A DNA stretch of 64,000 nt from Chanos chanos (GCF_902362185.1 NC_044495.1:40349211-40413210), one strand, 5' to 3'. Shown: positions 12,109 through 29,899, counted from the first letter of the stretch. Notes: a model not told the origin generated them from the letters alone. A program made the numbers and translations.

Positions 12109-12204
12109 TGTGTGTGTTTGTTCACCACAGGTACAGCTCTTGTGGTGGTTTATCTGATCTTGTTAGCTTTGTATTTCTTTGCTCCTTCTCCTGCGGGGTG
12201 TTGA
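597..12204 (+). CDS. cax1: Cation/H+ exchanger protein 1 (CAX family), 20 exons
   Basis: Multi-pass cation/proton antiporter that exchanges Ca2+ or similar cations for H+; the family is present in fish and absent from mammals. Exons: 597-648, 1672-1842, 2178-2287, 2390-2498, 2611-2727, 2869-2930, 3365-3526, 3898-4083, 4658-4757, 5221-5362, 6607-6790, 6989-7088, 8523-8650, 8855-8892, 9066-9178, 9494-9639, 10886-10980, 11293-11371, 11583-11691, 12131-12204. Phases agree throughout and give 758 residues. Residues about 150-205 form a YccF-like membrane domain (FLFGWWVSLVYF...LIGFPYGK). The first exchanger repeat carries GAVVNATFGSIAEMTFY near residue 414; the second carries VVAMIPEIPEIVNG. A short C-terminal hydrophobic helix ends in APSPAGC. 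The first three exons and the exon 3 acceptor (2178 or 2181) are less certain. Intron 16 has a GC donor. Exons 8, 16 and 17 each border a minisatellite made from their own splice junction. Confidence 0.9.
4053..4441 (+). repeat. 78-bp minisatellite copying the exon 8 splice donor of cax1, with inverted copies
   Basis: Four direct units start at 4053, 4131, 4209 and 4287 (the fourth cut at about 61 bp). A full inverted unit follows at 4348-4425 and a partial inverted unit at 4426-4441, ending at a T tract before an AG. Each unit holds the last 31 bases of exon 8 plus the donor (GAG followed by gtaatg or gtacag) and about 47 bases of intron. The unit is 26 codons and stays open, so use of a later donor would add 26, 52 or 78 residues without a frameshift. 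Confidence 0.93.
4950..5022. repeat. AT-rich microsatellite (TAATAT-type)
   Basis: Interrupted runs of attaat, actaat and attgat in cax1 intron 9. Confidence 0.85.
5375..5399. repeat. (CA)n microsatellite
   Basis: Uninterrupted CA repeat just after the exon 10 donor of cax1. Confidence 0.95.
5440..5810 (-). mobile_element. Tc1/mariner transposase relic
   Basis: Minus-strand translation gives a decayed Tc1-like catalytic region: a stretch with KNAHLQYARQHLKKLPDMW, then KVIWSVEKKIEL (family form: K-V-x-W-S-D-E-x-K-I-E-L, so the DE dipeptide reads VE here), then PTVKDGGGSLFFGG (family TVKHGGGSIMLWG). The N-terminal DNA-binding part was not found and the element ends cannot be set. It is an old, inactive copy inside cax1 intron 10. 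Confidence 0.8.
6891..6984. repeat. (CT)n tract serving as polypyrimidine tract of cax1 exon 12
   Basis: About 90 bases of pyrimidine, mostly CT and C runs, end directly in the acceptor tctcaaag before exon 12 at 6989. Confidence 0.9.
7289..8423 (+). mobile_element. hAT element, deletion derivative with BED finger remnant
   Basis: A 1.1-kb insertion in cax1 intron 12. The ends are inverted repeats (tagggctgaacg at left; its complement at right, ending cagcccta). It is flanked by a perfect 8-bp target duplication, ttttagac, at 7281-7288 and 8424-8431. Inside, near 7604-7800, a plus-strand frame starts MASTEPEAMLDNL and reads SSTSVVWEYFRFE...QQKNILCKVC, the start of a ZBED/BED zinc finger of hAT transposase. 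The finger then loses frame and no catalytic domain follows. It could only have moved with transposase supplied by another copy. Confidence 0.9.
9022..9061. repeat. (GT)n microsatellite before cax1 exon 15
   Basis: GT repeat with single interruptions, ending just before the tag acceptor at 9063-9065. Confidence 0.9.
9427..9485. repeat. (GT)n microsatellite before cax1 exon 16
   Basis: About 59 bases of GT repeat, eight bases upstream of the cctgtag acceptor. Confidence 0.95.
9632..10470 (+). repeat. Minisatellite with CA tails copying the GC donor of cax1 exon 16
   Basis: Seven units begin with tctcacaggcaagaccagaa or a close variant, at 9632, 9711, 9820, 9907, 10021, 10127 and about 10426. 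The first is the real end of exon 16 and its GC donor. Units are 80 to 120 bases long because each carries a CA tract of different length followed by a cattacagtacac block. The array is interrupted by a MITE between copies 6 and 7. Confidence 0.9.
10157..10347. mobile_element. hAT-like MITE, about 190 bp
   Basis: Ends are inverted repeats: caggggtatcaaaatccggt at left and the complement of caagggtgtcaaaatccagt at right. The flanking 8-mers ccctgtac and cactatac match at 6 of 8 bases and look like a worn target duplication. It has no coding capacity and sits inside the exon 16 minisatellite array. Confidence 0.82.
10748..10900 (+). repeat. 51-bp minisatellite copying the exon 17 splice acceptor of cax1
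   Basis: Three tandem copies start at 10748, 10799 and 10850. Each contains a GT-rich stretch, ttttaacag or ttttaacaa, and the first codons of exon 17 (tacttcattgg). The third copy is the functional junction, with exon 17 starting at 10886. The first has lost its AG (acaat); the second keeps a usable AG 49 bases upstream of the real one. Confidence 0.92.
12064..12119. repeat. (GT)n microsatellite before cax1 exon 20
   Basis: GT repeat of about 56 bases ending close to the acceptor ttcaccacag. Confidence 0.95.
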
Positions 12205-12694
12205 GAGAGAGAGAGGAGAGTGTCTATGTCAGCTCTTCCCTTTTACTAAACGCCACTACTACTTATCCGGAAAACTCCATGAGGCTTCGTCGTACTCACA
12301 TTTACAAAAAGTTGACATTTTTTATTTTAAACATAATTTGATTTAACTTCATGATTGTTCTGTTTTAAAACATAACTGGTTGGCCGATGAGTTTGTATTA
12401 GAGATTTGATGAGAGGACTGAAGTGAATATATTGCACTAAATTGAACTGAATGTTGACGAAAGTATCTTTGTAGAAGTTTTGATAATTGCACTTTATAGA
12501 GAAATTTGAATTAATGTCAGAATAGAACAAATCTGCTCTCATGGTCCTCTAATATTTTCATGGTACATTTTACAGTAAAAGTAACGAGTACATTTTTTTT
12601 AAAAGATTTTGTATAGTTTTGCCCTGCCTTATTCTGGGATAGTGCACTGTGTTAGCCTGTTTCTTGATGAAACGTGTGATGTGCTGTAAAGAAA

Positions 12695-12700
12695 AATAAA
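12695..12700 (+). promoter_or_regulatory. Polyadenylation signal candidate, cax1
   Basis: AATAAA about 490 bases after the cax1 stop codon. It is the best canonical signal I noticed in the 3' flank. Confidence 0.5.
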
Positions 12701-13521
12701 ATCGACAGAAAAACGTGACTAACCAAAGTACCAAAGAATCAGAGCGTGTAGTATTTTTTACCGCTTCAGTCAGTTCTTTCGATTTTCCCATCTGGTTTTG
12801 ATCTCATTGTGTACATACTGACCTTAAAATGTGAAGAGTAAAGTTCTTGAGGAAGCTGTAAGGTCAGGGGACTGAAAATGAATTTGTTCATTCTGTTTCC
12901 ATAGAAACCAGCAGGAAGGGATGTAGAATGCATCCCTTCCCATCTGCTAAACAAATGTAATGTAACAGAATGCGAATGCACATTCTAATGGATTTTGTAG
13001 TTTGTAAGAACAGTGTGAGGTTTTGCAAAAAGTATATTTGGCACATGTAGTTTATGATTATGTTCTCTCTCTCTCTTTCTGTGTGTGTATGTGTATACTT
13101 GTTTTTACTAACTTAGGAAGACATTTTGCTGAAGGCACACATTCTACTGGGAATATCTTGTCAAACTGGGGTCAAAATCATAGTCCCCTCTGTTTTGTTT
13201 TGTTTTTTTTTTATTTTGGGGGGGGGGGGGGGGGGCGGGTTGAGGTAAGGGTTGTTATTTTGTCCTTTATAATGGAATTGAGTAAAGTGTCCCTAGAATT
13301 TAGCAAACTTTGTGTGGGTGTGTGTGTGCTTGTGTGCATTTTTCTTTAACTCCTCAAGATGGCAGTAATCTACTTCAATGTAAATGCCATCCACTGTGGC
13401 ACTGCAGTCGTTATCTCATGATTTTAATAACAGTACATCCCTGAAAAGCGAGATGACCTGCAGTAATTCAGGACTCTAAGCTTCTGTCTTATAGACTGAT
13501 CCTCTTTTTCCCCTCCCTCTC

Positions 13522-13558
<37 letters not shown>

Positions 13559-14071
13559 TTCTGGGATGTTGAATCCAGCTAGACAATTCCTGATCTCCGC
13601 TTGATATTTTCATGTAGGCCTCTTTCTCAGCTAAATGTACTCCACTACGGAAAATGCCAATGAAGTATTTAAATTCAGTTTTAAATTCAGATCTCAGGCT
13701 GAATACTTTTTTTTCTCTATTTTAATTAGAAAAAAATCATCAAGAACGCATTCGTGTATTCACACATATATTTGTGGAGCTCTCAACATGAGATTTATTT
13801 TTGTCCTTGCTCGGTCTCAAACGGCAAAAAGCAGTGGGGTGTTGATTGAGTGCATGAGAAGTACGACAGTTCCTTCACCCCCTGAGAGCCAAAGATCTGC
13901 CCTGTGTCTGTCCTGAGGGACAGCCAGTTTTAATCAGGGCTGCCAACTAACCTCAGAGTGAAACGAAACAAGGGTGTGTTTTTATTGGTTTACTTAATCA
14001 GAAAACATCATTAAATAATGGAACTCAGTTCTAAAGAGAAGCACAGTATGAAAGTTATAGGTGAGAGATTA

Positions 14072-14102
14072 AATAATAATAATGATAATAATAATAATAA
14101 TA

Positions 14103-14159
<57 letters not shown>
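14072..14159. repeat. AAT/ATT microsatellite with a strand switch
   Basis: (AAT)n on the left turns into (ATT)n on the right, so the tract is an imperfect palindrome able to fold into a cruciform. Confidence 0.9.
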
Positions 14160-14693
14160 GCTGTGGTTGTTGTCGTTGTTGTTGTTGTTTTTAATTTTTT
14201 ATCCTAGTTTGAAAACTCCACAGTATCACAAGAACGCAAAAGAAAATTTTCATCTTATTTACACTGAGGTGATAATTGAGAAGTTCACCATGATGATGGT
14301 GACGCTGAAATTTCCTCCTCAATAAATCATTCAAGGTTATGTATACATCAGAAATGAACGTGTAAATAATGACTTGCTCCCTTGTAAATCTTAAATTGCG
14401 AATTCACTTGAGATTGAGTGTTACAAATCTGTCGGTTTTTACATACAGAAACTCTAATGAGATATGAACACTTATTTATTGAAGAATTAAAAACACAAAG
14501 TTCGCTCAGGCAATATTTCCTTTGAGTTAATATGAGGAACAGAGCAAGTACATCGAACTGGCTTGAAAACAGTGAATAGAAAAGACAACCTTTAAAAAAA
14601 AAGAGAAGAAAAGAGAAAGAAGAATACTTATTACATTCGGAAACGTAGAGTTAAACTTGTTACACTGGATAAAAAGTGTCGTGGTCTTAAAAG

Positions 14694-15346
14694 TTAAGTT
14701 TTAGTCCATAAAGCTTTACACCTTGTCTTCAGGTTGTGAAACTCGTTTTGAAATTGGGGATTTACAGCTGCGTAAATGATCGGGTTTGTAACGGACGTCA
14801 TGCAGCACAAAGAGACTGAGAGAATTTCCAACTCTCTGGTGAGCTTGCTCTGAAATACAAAGAAGGGAAAAGTACGGTACAAGAAATATTAACCAGAGAA
14901 AAAAAATGATTCTGTGCAACAGTTTTAAAGCTAGTTCTTCTCTATAATGGAATGTATCAAAGACCGTACATTTTCCAGTCGAAAAAATGTTTTAAATAAC
15001 TCCTCTGTGGTTTTTGTGTTGTACAATATTAAATAAATTGTGACCAGTTGACTCTACCTCCACCAATGTCCACTACTTAAACGAGAATTAATTAACTTTC
15101 TATTACATTTTCCGAATTAATCATGTAGACCAATGTTCACTGCATCATCACTGTCGAGTGCATTGGCCCTTGTGAGGAGAGTAGCACAAATGCAATATTA
15201 AGTATCACGAAGACGAGCAGGTTTGCAAGTTGCAACCACATATAGCATGTTTGAAATCGAAATTAACGATTAATTCCAAATTCCTAATATACAGTTCACT
15301 GAGTTGTGTGAATATAAACATTTATTTTCTTCTTAAAGAGAGAGAG

Positions 15347-15400
<54 letters not shown>

Positions 15401-16959
15401 TTAGATGTCAGATGAGTTATACGATATTAGTATCAGTATTTTGCTGAAACTGTCATTTAACGAAAAACTTGTATGCATGTAATAATACATATTATGCAAT
15501 GTGTAAAATAGAAACTATTATTATTATACTGCTCTTAGTGCTACGATATCTGGTGTCTGATGTGAGTTACAGACCACTAAAGAAGTTCTTCTACACATAA
15601 ATATTTGAAACTTACGATTGGATCCGCGTTTGTGTGAATAAAGAAGTTCAAAAGCACTGTCGCAATCAGCGGTATCCAGAACAAGAGGAATGTTAAAATG
15701 ATATAGCCAGAGCGCTTCGCCAGTTTGCTCTCTTTGTTTTTGATGCCCCTCTCCCTGTTGGCAAGGGATGGCATCATACAAACTGCACCCACGACTTCTT
15801 CGTTTTGATCTGCGTTTTCGGCTGGACTAGCAGAGGGCCGAGTTTCTCCGGCCGGCAGAGGTGACAACTCCTCGACTTTTGCATTGTCTTCTTTCGTCTG
15901 CGGAGTACCCTTGCCATCATCTCCCTCCAAATCTATCAGTTGTGGAGCATTTGTGTTTGAATTCATTTGAGATGAATCACGATTTTGATTGGATGCACTG
16001 AGCAAATGTTCAGTTTGGCCAGGTTTTACAACATCTGTTGTTTTGATAGGCTCGCTCGTTGCATCCCTGTTTTTTTCTGCAGTGTCCGAGCAACAGGGCA
16101 CGTTTGAATCCCCGGGCGTCATCTTTCCATTATCAGTAGTTTCTGTAGCCTCAGGCACCAACTGAGAATCGTCCGGTTTTGTAGTTATCTCTGGTTCGCA
16201 TTTAACTTTTTCCTTCGTCTGCTCCTCTTCCATCTTTTTTTCATTTTCTCTTTTTTCCCCGGGGGAAATAAAAGTTCCCTTGTCAAATACTTTTCTGCTG
16301 TGAGCTTTTACTAGAAAGAATATTCGAGTATAGAAACAAATAATGATAACTAAGCAAATGGACCAAACTGGGATTAAAACGTACAGTCCAAAAGTGTCAT
16401 ACGATTTTAGTGTATCTACATCCACACGTTTGCATCTCACGTATACGGGGGAATCCTTTGCAAACAATACACAGAGAACTGAGATGAGGATAGATATGGT
16501 CCAAGTCAACGGAATCCATGTCATAATGCGTTTTCGGCGTTCAGATGTCTTAAATGGGTGTGCTATGGCTTGATAACGTTCAGCGCTGATGCATGCCAAC
16601 GTGAGTAACTGAACACAGCAACTGAGTGAGAAGGATATCACCTGACCGTTACAAAGAATAATCCAAATGTCTCCACCGTTGCGTCCACCCAGGATAATAA
16701 CCAAGAGTAAGGGACAATCTGTCGCGCATCGTAGGAGATCAATTACGGCAAGGTTGACCAAGAGCGCATTGTTGGATGTCCGAAGTGACTTCTGATTGTA
16801 CACGGCCCACGCCACGAACAGATTTGCTGCTATACCTATAATTAAAGTTAAGAATAGCACCGTACAGTTTACCACTATAAATGCAACTGTGATGCTGTTT
16901 TGCCATAGATGAATGCTCGTATTTCCCAATACATTCGTAAAATTGCCATTCATCTCCAC
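14694..16959 (-). CDS. Class A G-protein-coupled receptor with very long third intracellular loop, subfamily unknown
   Basis: Two exons: 15616-16959 and 14694-14849, joined in phase 0, giving 499 residues. Class A marks are in order: the TM1 Asn in IGIAANL; Asp in LAVIDLL of TM2; the TM3 Cys near residue 103; ERY near 127-129; Pro in YVLIPVW of TM5; FWIP in TM6; NPIIY in TM7. The extracellular start has two or three N-glycosylation sequons (NFT, NTS, NCT). Residues about 218-412 form a hydrophilic loop rich in E, K, T and D between TM5 and TM6. Position 3.32 by my count is Phe, which argues against a monoamine receptor. The intron falls before TM7. It lies tail to tail with cax1 and in tandem with the opsin. 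I cannot name the ligand or orthologue. Confidence 0.85.
15337..15396. repeat. (GA)n microsatellite
   Basis: GA repeat of about 60 bases in the single intron of the GPCR gene. Confidence 0.95.
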
Positions 16960-17904
16960 AGAAGAGAAATGATGTCGTACGTCCTCACTTCCATTTCTTT
17001 GCCATTTTATTTAGGTGCCCTTTAATTTTAAAGACAAATTTCCAAAATATCACGTCTACGCCCTAGCTGTCCTGTTCAGTTTTGAAGTTCAGAGCACAAC
17101 CCGCCTAGATCTTGCCTATAACAAGGAGCATTGTGACTATTGCCGCGAAACAACGCGAGTTGTGCAATTAACACCCCGCGGAGACTCTGTCTTAGGAGAA
17201 TCAATGTTAAATAACTCCATTCGTTTGCCTTGACATAGTCATAGCTGGATAGCATCAGTAATTACAGCCACAGAGGGGGTGAAATTAATTGGATCGTTTT
17301 TAAATGTTGACGATAAGATTGGAGGAGAACTCTGAGTAGGTACACGGCACGTATAGTCAATTTATGCACTAGTAGTTATTCCAAAAGGATATGATTAATC
17401 TGATTTTTGGTGTGATATTTTGGCGAGCACTGCAGTATAACGTGGAACTTTTCTTATTATGCCACCACAATAAGTCCATTCATATACTCTCGGTGTTAAT
17501 TATACACCGCAATTTTGTTTTTAAAAAGTATAAATGTGGGATACTGGAAATTCTAATCTACTGATTCGCACATAGATGTGTCTCAACTAAAACGTTAATA
17601 TCTGGTTAAAAAAATAGCTCTGAAAGCCTTTTTCGACGCTTCTGTAACCACAACCAACAAATTAAAAATTCTCTAATGATAGTTAATAGTTTAATCATAG
17701 AAAACTATATAACAGAGTAACTGACAGACTTAAAAAAAAGGTAAAAACCCCCCCAAAAAACAAACAAAAAAAAAAAACAGAAGAGAGAGAGACTGCCGCA
17801 TTTCCACTAGAGGGGGGTGGAGAACAACATCTAACTGAACCCTTCAAGTTTACCTGACTACTATTTTAATTGGTACACCTCTTTACCTATCCTTTTGTCT
17901 AGAG

Positions 17905-18079
17905 CAGGGCTTTTCAATTGGGGCATCACAAACCATTAGGAATTCACGAGGTACTATGGGGGTTTGTGGGACAGTGATGTAAATCTCACTATCGAATTAA
18001 ATTTACTTAAGGGGATGTCTGGGGAAAGTTATTTGGGCTGACCGGGTTCACCTGGCAAAAAAACACTGGAAACACCTGA
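17905..18079. mobile_element. Short hAT-like MITE
   Basis: About 175 bp, starting cagggcttttcaa and ending aaacacctga, with matching flanks tctagag on both sides (17898-17904 and 18080-18086). No coding capacity. The inverted repeats are weak, so the family assignment is tentative. Confidence 0.55.
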
Positions 18080-18862
18080 TCTAGAGTATTGAAAGTCTCT
18101 TTTTTATCACAGTTCAATGGTAAGTTTTGAAGTTCTCTTTGTCTTGAGTCTCCTGTGTTCATCTGTGGCTTGCCTCTGTGTTATTCTAACTGTCAGTAGA
18201 ACTTCTATTGATTTCACCTCAGCGTCCTGTTTCAGATTCTACAGATAGATTCACATGCTGTGTACTGTGGTGATCGAGGTTTTTACAGAATCAGAGCCAA
18301 ACAGACTAGCATCCTGTTCATTTACCTAAAATTATTACCTGAAAATACCTTGGTAGCAAATTAATACATTACCCAGGAGTTTCCACAGAAAAAGGTTACA
18401 TCATCAAATTCCATAATCCTATTTGTAGATTAGCATGTGTGATACTCTTTTGTTCATAAAAGTCAAGCTGTCACAGCCAGACATTCTTAGATTAGGATTA
18501 TATTAAGATGTACTGGCTTGTACGTTTCAATTATCAGCTCTCTCTCCCCTGAAAACCCCTAGTGACCTATATTATCAGTGAAGCAGTATGTGGGTAATAT
18601 ACCATATATGACCAGTCGACAACTCGTTCACGCTGTTAAAATTTTAATAATTGATCACAGTAAATGGATTTTGCTGTAAATTCAGAATGAAATATAAACA
18701 ATTACACTGAAGCTGATCCTCTTGTGAAAAATGTTTATTAGTCCACAATCATAGCTGGCACAGTTTCAATTGGTTTGGACTGTCACTGTTGTTCACGATG
18801 TCCATATTGCCTTAATTAGAAAAAAAATTATATCAGGGAGACATTTTTCTGTAATCACTTAA

Positions 18863-18866
<4 letters not shown>

Positions 18867-18894
<28 letters not shown>
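18867..18894. repeat. (CT)n microsatellite
   Basis: Uninterrupted CT repeat in intergenic DNA. Confidence 0.9.
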
Positions 18895-18898
<4 letters not shown>

Positions 18899-19172
18899 TG
18901 ATGTATTTTTAATAAGTATATAACAAAGTATTTACAAAGCGTTATAATGATTTTAACATTTCTAAACAAACCCACCCACCATCAATTACATTCTTGTTAA
19001 CATAGCTATACATTTACTAACATAATGCATAAAATCTAAAAAAAGAAAAAGAAAAAAAAAAACACCCCACCATTATTAGATCACCACTGGAAGGTGAAGG
19101 ACACTGATGGTTTTGTGACATAGGAAATGAAACTTCACTGACACATTTTTAAGCTGTTACATCAGAGGTAGA

Positions 19173-21239
19173 TCAGATGGGCACTATCCTGTTGTTCATG
19201 CTAGTGATCCGACTCCTGGGCGCTGAGATCATCTTTACACTCTCATTCGGAGACCTGTGGGGGATGTAATGGCCACATGACAGAACCTCCAGAGCGCAGT
19301 CTCGGAACTAGAATTGACCAAACACATCAGAGAGTCATCAGCATGGGTCAGACAGTGGGAAAATGTGTTGTACATGGGAAAATGAAAGATATAACGAGGA
19401 CTTCAAAAATAGTTCCACATTTTCCATTTATGAAGTTGAGTACCGAATTTCTTCCAGGGCATGAAAAATCCTCACTGAGACCTTCTCCATTTTAGCCAGT
19501 AAACTATCGATGGCAGCCAAACAATATTTCATTCATGTTTAACTTGAATTCAAACTCTCAGATGTTATGTACTTTTGGGATAGTCTACCACTGACGTTAT
19601 ACATAATTAGAAACACACACACATACACACACACACACACATACCTCTCAGCTGCACTCCTCATTAGGTTTGTACTGGAGATGAGAAGATGCACACCACC
19701 TAATGTTAACACTTCACAGACAAAAACACACATACACATGACAGACGTGCACACCTGCTTGTTACTCAGGAAGTAAATGATGGGATTGTAGACAGGGCTG
19801 GTTTTGGCGAAATACATGGGCATTGTAGCGACCAGTGGTGGGATGTATAGCTCAGGATCGACCACGACGATTACAGACAGGACGGTGTAAGGCAACCAGC
19901 AGATGAAGAAGGCTGCGATCATGGCCAGCACCATTCGAACAGCACGCTCGTTCTCCTCCAGACTAGACCTGCCTCCCTGAAGCTCCACGCTTTTGTTCAG
20001 CTTCAGGGAGTAAATGAGAAATAATTACGTTTACAGTGATGTTGTCTCACATGTAGGGAAACATTGAGCTTATCTCTTGACCGACGTCATTTACTGAGAT
20101 AGCTTAGTACACGGAATCTGTATGGACACAGCTTGTGACTCCAAGTTAAAGTATTCTAAAAAAAAAAAAAATGAATAACAGATTTCAACACAGGGACCAT
20201 TTTTACATGCATTAGCAATAGCAACAAAAACTAAAGAGAAAACAGAGAAGTCGTGATTAGCTTTCTTGCAACCTAAGTACCTTCCTCATGAAGATGAGGA
20301 CCTTGGTGTAGCAGTAAATGATTATGCCAGTTGGCAGTAGAAAACAGAGGATCGTGTAGAGAATGAGATAGCTGTAGTTGCTCCAAGATCTTTCCTCCCA
20401 GCCAAGAGAACACGACGTCTGAACGCCCTCTGGCCCATACGAACTCCAGCCCAACAGCGGGGTCACGGCCCAGAAGAGGCAGAATGACCAAACGAACATG
20501 AGGCCGTAACAACTCCTGCGCACGTTAAGTTTGAAGCCGGCCATTGGCTTACACACCACGTTGTATCGCTCATACGCCAGCAACGTAAGTGTGCAAAGAG
20601 AGACCAGACCTGATGGGAAAACGGAGCACTTATGAATCACGCTGGAACGGATCCATAATGTGTAATTTACAAGTATTTTGTTTTTACAGAATGTTTATAA
20701 TGATTGCTTATAATCAGTTCATTTGTTTTTCTGTTCCAAAGTGGAATCTGAAGGTCTTTCATTCCTCCTCATCATTACCTCTACTGCAAGAATAGTCAGT
20801 TTTAACAACAGGTTATCAAAGTGAACGCACTGAAAATCCATTTCAATATCAATTGACTTGCAGTCAATAGCCTCCAAGAAACTGTCTGAAAAAATAATTT
20901 TTACTTACCAAAATAATTGACTGCGAATCCTTGAAAAACACAGAATTCATCACCTAAAAAGAAAGATCCTTGGTAGTTCGTAACGGTCACGATCGCAGAA
21001 CCACAACAGGCGATCATGAGGTCAGAGACCGAGAGACTGAGAATGATGACGTTCATTGCGTTCAGTAGATATGTATTTTTTAACATGACGGATATCACTA
21101 AAGAATTGTTAAAGACTGAGAAAAGCGTGTTGATAAACATGAGAAAAGACAGTATGCTGTAGCCCACCCGGGGAAATATGGTGGGTTTCACGGTTGGCAT
21201 TAGCCTTAAATCGATATTTGAAGAACTGTTGCTCTCCAT
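19173..21239 (-). CDS. Non-visual opsin, probably Opn6 group, 4 exons
   Basis: Retinal-binding photoreceptor GPCR. Exons 20909-21239, 20281-20609, 19755-20000 and 19173-19307 join in phase to give 346 residues. Seen: SLSVSDL in TM2, the disulfide cysteines at about 100 and 177, ERY at 124-126, CWLP in TM6, the chromophore lysine in FAKTSPVYNPIIY (about K286), and a cytoplasmic tail with palmitoylation-type Cys in FRDCALEVLSCG. The site matching Glu113 of bovine rhodopsin is Gln (CVFQG, Q103). The site matching Glu181 is Glu (GPEGVQTSC), as in bistable non-visual opsins. The tail (LEVLSCGHYIPH) and the text around TVTNYQG resemble my memory of teleost Opn6; that subgroup call is unverified. 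The last exon is too short to be noticed alone, but it is in phase and has a good acceptor. Confidence 0.88.
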
Positions 21240-23561
21240 TGTACTTCAAAACCACCGTAGTGTGTGGCGGATACCGAAGAGTGTGCGCTGCTCTCTCGTT
21301 GCCATCGGATCAGAATACCATGTCAAGATTGTCCGTCTACTTACCCTGCCCACCGCATGAATCTAATTGGAAGCATCTGGCCATCTGTATCTCTGTCTGA
21401 TCCCCTTTAAAAGTCATTTCTCAAATTGCTTTTGTAATATGAAGCTGCTTTGAGATTACATCGAATTAATCTAGCCTGTATTAGATTAGAACATCTTGAA
21501 GCGACAATGCACAGGCTAGCATCCGGAACTGACTCAAGAGCGCGTGGCACCTGGCAGGTCAGGCCATAGGACAACCAAAAACATGGATTTCTCTCCAAAA
21601 AATGGGGTAGTATAATAGACGGCAGAGTTATATCTTAACTGAACATCGTTTAAATAACACAAAATGATAAATATAAGGCTTGTGTTAATATGAACAATAA
21701 TATGCCATTCAGTTAGAAAAAATGATACAAAATGAAAATTAGTATGCCAAACAGAAGTTTAGAGAGAAGTATTGTCATTTAATATGATGGATATTATAAT
21801 AAATATCACAGTTAAAACAGTCTACATTTCATGTGCACAACAGAAATTCACAACCAACCCTCCTCTCCAACCAAAAAAAAAAGAAAGAAAGAAAAAGTAA
21901 AACCAAACGATCCCAGGCATTGTATCCACTGAAGGCTTCCATATCAAATAAGGGAAAATGGCTGTTCATTTCTATACTTTAAACAAACATGCTTATTCAG
22001 ATTTTTTTTTTTTTTTTGGTTAAAAACTGTCCCAAGTAGAAAGAGAATACACATTCAGTTCAAGGCTTGTCTCAGTACAGAATGTGAACAGGTCTCTGAT
22101 CAAACAATGCCATGCTGTATATTTAAGACCTATGGGTCTCTGAGGAAGAAAAATCAGCTAGAACTGACCGTAAAGCAAACATTTAATTCAGCAATGTCAT
22201 TATCATTGGTCAATGACATAGCTATGAAGCAGGAAGTTATTAGGCATAGTGCTATCACAGACCAGAAGGCTCAACAAAACAATAGTTTAAAACTAACTAC
22301 CTTAAAATCAAAGTGCAGAGTTTCACATGACTTTCACACCATGAGGATCTTTTACAGCAATGTTTCTTTGAAATAACAAATTACAATCACTGAAATAGAT
22401 ATTTACTGACAAGAGCATCTACTGACACTTCATTCCAGTGGCACAGTGCCTAAAGCACTGTCAAAAAAAATCTCTATGAGATATCAGTAAGGCATTTTCA
22501 AAAGTGAACAAAACTGAAAATTCAATTAAATAAACCCCACATGAACAGGGTCTCTACGTTCTTATGCTCTGATCTCTCCTCGTTTTTACAAAGGTTAGGA
22601 AAAACGAATTCCCAGATTTCCAAAAGTTCAAGTATTTCCTCCTCCTACAGACTTCGAGTTGAATAATTAATTCCACACTGCCCTAGCATTGAGGGCTCAA
22701 GTGATGTTCTCCGAAAGCAGACACTATTGCTTGTGACTAAATTTCACAGCGAGGCACATTCTCTAAAAACAAGAGCCTTTAAAAACACTCCTTAGTGACC
22801 AAACATTTATTCAATAGTTCTCTCACCGATATAAAAATAAATTCACACTGGCTTATTGCTTTACCACAAAACCACTGCTCACATTTTCCATCCTCTCAAT
22901 TTCTTACCAAAACCCCATTTTGTAATGAAATACATTATTACCGTCATAAATAACAATACTATTATATGTACAGTACAGATATATTGTCGATAATAATTTC
23001 AAAGTCAAAAATAAACAGGAATCTTGAATGAGAATAAGTCACTTTCTCTCAGTAAATTTTCACGCTTCAGAAACAGCCCAACAGATCTTAAAGACTATAG
23101 AAAAACTACTGTGACCATCCCCCATGCCAAAAATTTCTCCATTTTATATCACAACAACCAAGTTTTGTTTTTTTTTCCTCTTCCACCCTTGCCCTCTTCT
23201 AATACATCAGTTTTTTCCTAATCTATGATACCCATCACAAAAAAGATCTTTTTAGAATTCTGACCTCCCATTGAAACATGCAGCTATGAAGAGAATATGA
23301 AACTGAAAGAGTGTTTATGCCATCAGATGTATGGAACATTCTAAACGTTTATTACAGCGATAGATGTGGAACATTCTAACTCTGAATTTGGACAGAGAAA
23401 CGAACACAAAACATACATTAATACAGCTGATCTTTTTACTGTTTATACGAGAAAAAAAAGTCAGTTCTTGAGGATTTGCCTTTCAAGTTTTTAGTCTGTG
23501 ATCAAGTGCCAGTGTTAAGTTCCAGACCTGTGAGTGAGGGAGTAAGGGGTATCTCTCTGTT
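21240..23561. other. Intergenic region between the opsin and nt5dc3
   Basis: The opsin promoter should lie just right of 21239 and the nt5dc3 3' untranslated region just left of 23562. It is AT-rich with scattered A and T runs (21877, 22002, 23168). I see no gene, repeat array or transposon. Confidence 0.5.

Positions 23562-29899
<6,338 letters not shown>

Larger units (their letters stand above)
12205..14693. other. Convergent intergenic region between cax1 and the GPCR gene
   Basis: The left part is the cax1 3' untranslated region, with a candidate AATAAA signal at 12695-12700. The rest holds a run of 18 G at 13218-13235, a CT repeat at 13525-13554 and an AAT/ATT microsatellite at 14072-14159. 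Short open frames here look random. The GPCR 3' untranslated region should occupy the right end. Confidence 0.6.
16960..19172. other. Intergenic region between the GPCR gene and the opsin
   Basis: It should hold the GPCR promoter (right of 16959) and the opsin 3' untranslated region (left of 19173). It contains a small MITE at 17905-18079, A-rich and C runs near 17730-17780, and a CT repeat at 18867-18894. No coding exon is recognised. Confidence 0.5.
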
